This document shows, piece after piece, positions 1-4,372 of a DNA stretch of 5,955 nt; positions within the stretch are counted from its first letter, which is position 1; every line of letters starts with the position of its first letter. Made by a program: the position numbers and the translations under genes. Below the pieces are notes generated by a model. It made no database searches. It had not been told where the DNA came from and was given only the letters and a program-made list of their open reading frames with translations. The stretch is taken from assembly GCA_017614095.1 (NCBI GenBank), contig JAGACN010000137.1, forward strand, positions 1 through 5,955, given 5' to 3'. This DNA comes from Clostridia bacterium. Its GTDB lineage: Bacteria > Bacillota_A > Clostridia > Oscillospirales > CAG-382.

Positions 1-100
1 CTAAACCTTCTATCAGAAATATTTTTCTTCTGTAGCGCGGGCAAAAAACCAAATGGTAGTTGATCAATGAAACGCTTGTGCGTTTTCTGCGATAACTCAT
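1..100 (-). CDS. tnpA: IS200/IS605 transposase TnpA, N-terminal fragment (runs off the window)
   Basis: Reading leftward from the ATG at 100-98, an open frame of 33 codons reaches the window edge. It begins MSYRRKRTSVSL and contains YHLVFCPRYRRKIFL. The YHLVF-x-x-x-YRRK-x-F signature near the N terminus is typical of Y1-tyrosine (HUH) transposases of the IS200/IS605 group, which move single-stranded DNA by cutting next to subterminal hairpins. The catalytic HUH motif and tyrosine would lie beyond position 1 and cannot be checked. A second in-frame ATG at 106-104 would add two residues (ME). No good Shine-Dalgarno site precedes either start. The ATG at 106-104 falls about where the promoter would start transcription, so translation may be leaderless or weak, which fits the low expression usual for this family. 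Confidence 0.85.
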   Translation of the reverse strand, partial: MSYRRKRTSVSLINYHLVFCPRYRRKIFLIEGL

Positions 101-102
101 TT

Positions 103-121
103 CCATATATCAATTATATGG
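103..121. repeat. Inverted repeat over the tnpA -10 box and start region
   Basis: CCATATA (103-109) and TATATGG (115-121) form a perfect 7-bp inverted repeat with a 5-base centre. It covers the whole -10 box of the tnpA promoter and the upstream ATG at 106-104. It could be an operator, or a hairpin that forms only in read-through transcripts and hides the start. The sequence alone does not decide between these. Confidence 0.5.
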
Positions 122-141
122 CAAAAATACCATTCCGTCAA
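113..141 (-). promoter_or_regulatory. Predicted sigma-70 promoter for tnpA
   Basis: On the minus strand TTGACG (141-136) is followed after exactly 17 bases by TATAAT (118-113). This is one mismatch from the full consensus. The predicted start is near 106, only a few bases before the tnpA ATG. Confidence 0.7.
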
Positions 142-186
142 GCATGAATAACGATTATAAAAGCAATTATGAGAAACCGCTTTCAT

Positions 187-206
187 CCCACCTCTTACGA
201 AGTGGG
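187..206 (-). repeat. Subterminal hairpin of the IS200/IS605 left end
   Basis: On the minus strand CCCACTTC and GAGGTGGG can pair around a GTAA tetraloop, with one T-G mismatch in the stem. Imperfect hairpins like this are the TnpA recognition sites of the family. The AAAG guide-like tetranucleotide at 210-207 abuts its 5' foot. An RNA role is an alternative, but the position upstream of tnpA favours the transposon end. Confidence 0.65.
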
Positions 207-225
207 CTTTCCCGCGGTGAATTCT

Positions 226-229
226 GTAA
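226..229 (-). other. Probable IS target/cleavage tetranucleotide TTAC
   Basis: TTAC on the minus strand lies 19 bases outside the hairpin foot, matching the flanking target tetranucleotide used by IS608-type elements, which insert 3' of TTAC without target duplication. It is the end of a T-rich run just past the terminator of the neighbouring hydrolase gene. Confidence 0.5.
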
Positions 230-244
230 AAACAGGAAAGCAAA

Positions 245-277
245 ACCCGGCAGGCGGTCTTTTCCGTTCTGCCGGGT
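245..277 (-). terminator. Rho-independent terminator, probably bidirectional
   Basis: ACCCGGCAG (245-253) and CTGCCGGGT (269-277) form a perfect 9-bp GC-rich stem with a 15-base loop that can pair further inside (CGG with CCG). Leftward, the stem is followed by a T-rich tract, suiting it as terminator of the hydrolase gene that ends at 317. Rightward, it is followed by several T runs (280-298), so it can also stop transcripts coming from the insertion sequence side. Confidence 0.8.
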
Positions 278-316
278 CCTTTTTGTCTTTTTTGTTTTTG
301 GTCCTGCCGGACTTCT

Positions 317-2845
317 TTACAGCGAGAAACTTCCGAGGACGATCCGTTTGGCCTTCAGGTAGTCCGTCGCCGTGATCTCGGACGGATCCGTGAAGCAGCC
401 CGCGCGGCGGTAGACGCCTTCCGGATTCAATGTCTGCAGGCAGGCCCGCTTGAGCTGGATGTAGTCCGACGCAGTGACTTCCCCGTCACCGTTCAGATCG
501 CCCATGACGGCGATCTCTTTCGTATAGACCACAACGGAGCCGATCCGGAAGATGACGATGTCCCCGGTCGCCAGCAGGTCGCTGTCCGACTTGTCCTCGC
601 CGATCGAAGAGGTCACGTCCACGTCGAGAGAGACGTGCGTGCGGAATGCGGCGACGTCCGTTCCGACCGGGATCATCCAGACGTACAGATCGTCCGTCAG
701 ATAGCCGGTGACGACCGGTTCGGGATCGGGGTCAGGGTCTGGATCAGGGTCCGGATCCGGGTCTGGATCTGGATCTGGGTCAGGGTCCGGATCCGGCTGG
801 ACGATCTCTCCGGTGACCACGATGAAATCCGTCGCGGCATAGCCTTCGTAGGTCTTCCCGCCGAGTTCCGCCTGAATGTGGTACCAGTTCTTGTAGGTCT
901 TTTCGGATGACACGTAGATGTCCTCGCCGAGGATGGTCACGGCGGTATTTTTGGGCAGCTGAACGACCACGGATCCGGTCGTTCCGGCGGAATTCCGCAC
1001 GTTCAGCACGGTATCCACATTGACGTAGCCCGACCGCTTCCGTTCGACCGGCGGGTCGGGATCCGGATCCGGATCGGGATCGGGGTCGGGGTCGCTGCCC
1101 ATTCCGATCGGAAGGGTCCCGTCCACGTCGATATACTGCGCCAGGCTGTATCCGTACCGGATCAGATTGTTCTTCATTTCCGCCTGGATATAGAACCAGC
1201 CGTCTTCCGGTCCCCGCAGGACAGAAACGTGCGTGCCGCCGGAAATGATCCCGTAATAGTCGCTGTCCGTATTCGGATGCACCCGCAATTTCAGATCGGT
1301 CGTCGTAATTCCGGTGAGCGCTTCCACGTCCACATTGACGATGATCTGGACGGACAGGCCGCCCTCGGCCGTGACCGTCACGATCGCGGTGCCCTTGGAG
1401 ACCGCATTCAGGACGCCGTCCTGCGTGACGGAAACGACGGCGGCATCCGACGTCTTCCATTGCAAAGATTTGTTTTCCGCGGATTGCGGATACACCTGCA
1501 CGGCGACCGCTCGGGACTCGCCGCTTTTCAGATGAACGACCGTTTCCGCATGGAGGCTCGTGACCGTCCGCCCGAGCGGATAGACCCGCCGTGCGGCCAG
1601 ATAACCGGTCTGCAGCTTTCCGTTGCTGGTATTCGCTTTCACGGCGTAATAGTCCGCGCCGTCCGCACCGGTCCGCGGCATGGTTTCCAGAACCAGCACG
1701 GGCATGCCGCGCGCCACTTTGCCGAGCGAATCGCTGTCGGAATCCGCCTTCGCGTACAGCGTGGTATCCGAATCGATCACGAACGCGTTGGTGCCGACGC
1801 AGACCAGACAGGCCGCTTCCTTTCCGTTGTAGGACGCGGTGATCAGGGCAATGCCTTGCGAAAGCCCGGTCACGGTCCCCTGTTCGTCGACGGACGCCAC
1901 CTGCGGCGCATTGCTTTCCCAGACGATGGGCAGGGCGTTCGTTTCGGGCTGCGGTTCCTGTCCGTCCGGTTCGCCTTCGCCCGGTTCGCCGCTTTCTTCG
2001 CCGGAGCCCTCACCGCTTTCTTCGCCGGGATCTTCGGACATTTCGCTCGTTTCCGACCCCTCACCGGACGTTTCCGGATCCGGAACCGGGAAAACGGGTT
2101 CCGGATAGGCCTGCGCAGTCAGGGAGACGGTCTCTCCGATCCCCGTCACGCACCTGGCCTGACTCATGATCAGACCGACGACGCCGTATTCGTCCGCCGT
2201 GACTTCGTCCAGCAGATCCAGCCCGTAACTTTCGATGACGTTGATCAGATTCCGGTCGTACCCGTTGTCCGAGCAGTAGCCGGATTCGACGATCTTCCGT
2301 GCGCAATCCTTGTAGTCGGCCGCCTGGAGGACCTGCGCGAAACGGTTGGACCCGAAGAACAGCGCGGAATGGTCCGCCACGCTTTCCTCCCACGAATCGT
2401 AGGCGCGCCACAGACTGGTATCGCGCGCATACGCGGCGCCTTCAATGGCCGCCAGCGTCTCGTAGCTGTCGTAAACCATATCCGTCCGTTCGTCGAACAC
2501 TTTTCCCTTCCAGGTATTGTACGCCTTGATGCCGTACTGGTTGTTTGCGATGACGGAGATGCCGTACCGCGCCCAGCCGCCCTCGTAGAGCGCCTGGCCT
2601 GCCGTAACGGAGGCAAACACGCGGTTGCCCTGATCGTCATGGTTGTCGAACGCATCCTTCAGCGCGAGTGACGAGATGACGCGCAGAAAATCCCGCTGCC
2701 ATTCGGACAGCCGGCTGATGTTGGACGCCACGTCCGCCTGCGCTTTCAGCACCGGCGATCCGGGCAGCAGCGGAAGGGCGAGGAAAAGCAGCACGGCCGC
2801 CAGAGCGGTCGCCGCCAAACGTTTTCCGGTTGCGGTATGACGCAT
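317..2845 (-). CDS. Secreted glucosaminidase-type cell-wall hydrolase with Big2, SH3b and dockerin-like modules
   Basis: An 842-residue exported protein. Residues 1-37 form a signal peptide (basic start, hydrophobic core 11-28, AQA|D cleavage site at 35-38). Residues about 45-215 resemble the glucosaminidase (LytG/FlgJ-like) peptidoglycan hydrolase domain; E88 in QALYEGGW is the likely catalytic glutamate and NNQYGIKA at 101-108 is typical of the fold. Then come a Big2-like domain split by a Ser/Glu/Gly-rich insert (about 222-350), an SH3b-like domain (353-424), a second Big2 domain (426-506), SH3b (509-575), (DP)7, SH3b (605-678), (DP)12, a pre-dockerin-type domain (712-780) and a dockerin-like end (782-842). 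It probably cuts the glycan strands of peptidoglycan outside the cell, with the SH3b modules binding the wall. AAAGGA at 2859-2854 lies 8 bases before the ATG. It sits 76 bases downstream of the phosphofructokinase gene on the same strand and may share its transcript. The exact bond cleaved is not readable from the sequence. Confidence 0.88.
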   Translation of the reverse strand: MRHTATGKRLAATALAAVLLFLALPLLPGSPVLKAQADVASNISRLSEWQRDFLRVISSLALKDAFDNHDDQGNRVFASVTAGQALYEGGWARYGISVIANNQYGIKAYNTWKGKVFDERTDMVYDSYETLAAIEGAAYARDTSLWRAYDSWEESVADHSALFFGSNRFAQVLQAADYKDCARKIVESGYCSDNGYDRNLINVIESYGLDLLDEVTADEYGVVGLIMSQARCVTGIGETVSLTAQAYPEPVFPVPDPETSGEGSETSEMSEDPGEESGEGSGEESGEPGEGEPDGQEPQPETNALPIVWESNAPQVASVDEQGTVTGLSQGIALITASYNGKEAACLVCVGTNAFVIDSDTTLYAKADSDSDSLGKVARGMPVLVLETMPRTGADGADYYAVKANTSNGKLQTGYLAARRVYPLGRTVTSLHAETVVHLKSGESRAVAVQVYPQSAENKSLQWKTSDAAVVSVTQDGVLNAVSKGTAIVTVTAEGGLSVQIIVNVDVEALTGITTTDLKLRVHPNTDSDYYGIISGGTHVSVLRGPEDGWFYIQAEMKNNLIRYGYSLAQYIDVDGTLPIGMGSDPDPDPDPDPDPDPPVERKRSGYVNVDTVLNVRNSAGTTGSVVVQLPKNTAVTILGEDIYVSSEKTYKNWYHIQAELGGKTYEGYAATDFIVVTGEIVQPDPDPDPDPDPDPDPDPDPDPDPDPEPVVTGYLTDDLYVWMIPVGTDVAAFRTHVSLDVDVTSSIGEDKSDSDLLATGDIVIFRIGSVVVYTKEIAVMGDLNGDGEVTASDYIQLKRACLQTLNPEGVYRRAGCFTDPSEITATDYLKAKRIVLGSFSL
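722..793 (-). repeat. Hexanucleotide repeat coding for (Asp-Pro)12
   Basis: Twelve tandem 6-base units (GAYCCN on the coding strand) encode residues 685-708 of the hydrolase, followed by one Glu-Pro. The third codon positions vary, so the units are not identical. It forms a stiff acidic spacer between the third SH3b domain and the pre-dockerin domain, and its length may vary between strains by slippage. Confidence 0.92.
1052..1093 (-). repeat. Hexanucleotide repeat coding for (Asp-Pro)7
   Basis: Seven tandem Asp-Pro units, residues 585-598 of the hydrolase, separate the second and third SH3b domains. It is the same unit type as the longer tract at 722-793, suggesting internal duplication or repeated expansion of the same spacer. 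Confidence 0.9.
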
Positions 2846-2876
2846 GAGAACCGTCCTTTCCGAAAAGAGGCAACGA

Positions 2877-2906
2877 TGCCGCTGCGCGGATGACCGCGCG
2901 GCGGCA
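2877..2906. repeat. Strong hairpin between the phosphofructokinase and hydrolase genes
   Basis: TGCCGC + GCGCGG (2877-2889) and CCGCGC + GCGGCA (2894-2906) pair in two 6-bp blocks around a 4-base loop, with one mismatch (C-A leftward, T-G wobble rightward). Leftward it is followed only by a weak T-rich stretch (CTCTTTTC), so it looks like an inefficient terminator, an attenuator or an mRNA-stabilising stem after the phosphofructokinase gene rather than a full stop. Confidence 0.55.
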
Positions 2907-2921
2907 CGCAGGGTTTTAGTC

Positions 2922-4169
2922 TTACTTCGCGATGACTTTCTTCAGATGCACGAAGCGGGGCAGTCCGTCTTCCTTCGGGAGATCGGTCTCGCCCTGGATG
3001 AGCGGAAGCGCGTATTCCACGAATTTCTCGTTCAGCCCGTCTTTGGTCGCGTTGAACCAGTCCGCCGGGATCTTCTTTTCCGCGTTCGCCACGACGGTGA
3101 GATCGAACAGATCGTAGCGGCAGACGTACTGACCGTTCTCGTAGGTCCGGGTGAAACCGACCATTTTGTCGGTCACGCCTTCCACAGCCTTTTCGACCGC
3201 GGTCTTGCCGGCATTGAAGGATTCGTTGATGTCCGTTAAGGACGCGCAGTGCGCGGCGCATCTCTGGAGGAGCGACAGTTCGATGCCGCGGACCTTGGCG
3301 CCGGTCTCTTTCTTGATCTCGTTCGCCAGATAGGCGGCCAGACCGCCGAGCTGGGCATGACCGAATCCGTCGCGTGCGTTGGACAGGTCGTTGCCGTATT
3401 CGGAGATGTATTTTCCATCCTTGTCGTGAATGCCTTCGGAAACGGCAATGATGCATTTGCCGTTCGCGTTGTAGATCGCCTTGACCTTATCCATGAACGT
3501 CGCCATGTCGAAATCGTTCTCGGGACAGTAGATGAGATCCGGTCCCTGCCCTTTCGCGCAGGCCAGCGAAGCGGCAGCCGTCAGCCAGCCCGCGTTCCGT
3601 CCCATGATCTCGACGACGGTGATCATGCCGGTGTCGTACACGCGCGCGTCGTGATAGATCTCCATCAGCGAGGTGGCGATGTATTTCGCGGCGGAAGCGT
3701 AGCCCGGGCAGTGGTCCGTGCCGGCCAGATCGTTGTCGATGGTCTTCGGAATGCCCATCACGCGTCACTCGTAGCCGTGGGAGAGCATGTATTTGGAAAC
3801 CTTGTTGCAGGTGTCCATGGAATCGTTTCCGCCGTTGTAGAAGAAATAGAGGATGTTGTATATCTTGAACATCTCCAGGATCCGCTTGTAGTCGGTCTCG
3901 TCGACGGACGGATCCTTCAGTTTATACCGGCAGGAGCCGAGCGCGGAAGAGGGCGTCGTGCGCATCAGTGCGAGTTCGGCCGGATCCTCCTCGTCCATGA
4001 TCATCAGCTTGTCGTCGAGCAGGCCTTTGATGCCGTTGCACATGCCGTAGACTTTCGTGATGTTTTCGTTTTCCAGCGCCGTCTTGATGCATCCGTAGGC
4101 GGAAGCGTTGATGACGGAAGTCGGCCCGCCGGACTGGCCGATGACTGCAGCACCTTTTAAAGCGTTCAT
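2922..4169 (-). CDS. pfp: PPi-dependent 6-phosphofructokinase, full length but interrupted by an in-frame TGA
   Basis: Phosphorylates fructose 6-phosphate in glycolysis, here most likely with pyrophosphate (reversible) in the cytoplasm. The reading frame has 415 sense-or-TGA codons, a normal length for this subfamily. Residues 11-21 carry GQSGGPTSVIN and 113-117 GGNDS, where Asp replaces the Gly of ATP enzymes. Residues 139-147 are GIPKTIDND, where K142 replaces the Gly of ATP enzymes and D145 is the expected catalytic Asp. MGR is at 189-191 and SEG at 244-246. D116 and K142 together are the established marks of PPi use. Codon 135 is TGA (3767-3765), between HGYE and RVMGIPKTID, in the same frame on both sides, so no frameshift is involved. 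The start ATG at 4169 has AAAGGA 7 bases upstream; the frame stays open up to 4244 but the conserved fold begins here. Without readthrough, 134- and 279-residue pieces would result, with the active site divided. Likely causes are sequence error, a recent nonsense mutation, or recoding. Confidence 0.88.
3765..3767 (-). other. In-frame TGA at codon 135 of the phosphofructokinase gene
   Basis: The coding strand reads CAC GGC TAC GAG TGA CGC GTG ATG GGC, giving HGYE-stop-RVMG, and both sides match one continuous phosphofructokinase. From memory, clostridial relatives often have Cys at this place (YECR-type), and TGA is one base from TGC or TGT. The TGA-to-Trp code is unlikely because about 16 Trp codons in the window are all TGG. 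A weak hairpin (GATGG...CCATC) begins shortly after the TGA, but it lies over conserved codons and lacks clear SECIS features. Confidence 0.9.
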
Positions 4170-4192
4170 AAAAAAATCCTTTCGTTTTTCAC

Positions 4193-4213
4193 CCGCGGAC
4201 CGCTCGCCCGCGG
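4193..4213 (-). repeat. GC-rich hairpin in the phosphofructokinase leader
   Basis: Two copies of the self-complementary CCGCGG (4193-4198 and 4208-4213) can pair across a 9-base loop in the predicted 5' leader, ending about 10 bases before the ribosome binding site at 4182-4177. It might tune translation or stability. No known riboswitch fold is evident in so short a leader. Confidence 0.4.
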
Positions 4214-4234
4214 CGGCTTTTTCTTTCCTACGGT

Positions 4235-4263
4235 ATATTAACACAGGAGCGGCGCAAAGTCAA
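4235..4263 (-). promoter_or_regulatory. Predicted promoter of the phosphofructokinase gene
   Basis: On the minus strand TTGACT (4263-4258) is followed after 17 bases by TAATAT (4240-4235), with a TGT just before the -10 box as in extended -10 promoters. The transcript would start near 4228 and have a leader of about 60 bases. It is divergent from the promoter at 4307-4335. Confidence 0.6.
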
Positions 4264-4306
4264 TAAGAAAGTGGCCGGCATGCCGTTCCTTTTTCCCGCC
4301 TTTCGC

Positions 4307-4335
4307 TTGACAAAAACGCGAAGGACGGGTATAAT
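4307..4335 (+). promoter_or_regulatory. Perfect-consensus sigma-70 promoter for the sigma-like gene
   Basis: TTGACA (4307-4312) and TATAAT (4330-4335) are separated by exactly 17 bases, the full housekeeping consensus. Transcription should start near 4342. Since the in-frame ATG codons at 4271, 4280 and 4334 lie upstream of or inside this promoter, they cannot be the main start of the downstream gene. Confidence 0.85.
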
Positions 4336-4360
4336 GAAAAAAGAAGAAGAACGAAGATCC

Positions 4361-4364
4361 GGAG
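4361..4364 (+). promoter_or_regulatory. Ribosome binding site that sets the start of the sigma-like gene
   Basis: GGAG lies 8 bases before the ATG at 4373 and downstream of the predicted transcription start. This supports 4373, rather than the longer open frame from 4271, as the true start. Confidence 0.75.
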
Positions 4365-4372
4365 TCTCAGCT

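Larger units (their letters stand above)
1..225 (-). mobile_element. IS200/IS605-family insertion sequence, left end (partial)
   Basis: This AT-rich stretch contrasts with the GC-rich genes that follow. It holds, reading leftward, a subterminal hairpin (206 to 187), a promoter and the start of a TnpA transposase, which is the order expected at the left end of an IS200/IS605 element. On the minus strand TTAC sits at 229-226, then 19 bases, then the hairpin foot, with AAAG at 210-207 directly 5' of the foot. As I recall it, IS608 has the same arrangement: a TTAC cleavage site, an AAAG guide sequence and a hairpin about 19 bases in. This puts the element boundary between 225 and 226. The rest of the element, including any tnpB, lies outside the window. 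The family call rests mainly on tnpA; the exact boundary is inferred. Confidence 0.72.

Noticed and set aside
144..375. Small plus-strand open frames near the left end
   Set aside because: They cross the insertion sequence boundary and the terminator stem and end inside the hydrolase gene; no conserved content.
722..793. CRISPR-like or other non-coding array
   Set aside because: The 6-base units are in frame, vary at third codon positions and have no spacers; they encode an Asp-Pro linker.
1229..2671. 480-codon open frame on the plus strand opposite the hydrolase
   Set aside because: It is antisense to a clearly recognisable gene, has Arg- and Phe-rich shadow composition, no family motif and no supporting start signals.
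3739..3760. Hairpin just after the TGA as a SECIS element
   Set aside because: The GATGG...CCATC stem is only 5-6 bp with a 12-base loop, lies in codons for the invariant MGIPKTI motif, and shows no clear apical GG/U features. It cannot be taken as evidence for selenocysteine.
3765..3767. Genome-wide TGA reassignment as the reason for the in-frame TGA
   Set aside because: About 16 Trp codons in the window are all TGG, the long genes have no other internal TGA, and the sigma-like gene ends at a TGA in the expected place. Only one such stop is visible, so this is strong but not absolute.
3249..4160. 303-codon plus-strand open frame opposite the phosphofructokinase gene
   Set aside because: Shadow of a well-conserved enzyme gene; no motif or ribosome binding site of its own.
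4271..4372. Longer start of the sigma-like protein (34 extra residues from 4271)
   Set aside because: The consensus promoter at 4307-4335 lies inside this stretch, so it is not transcribed from that promoter. GGAG and the family alignment both fit the ATG at 4373.
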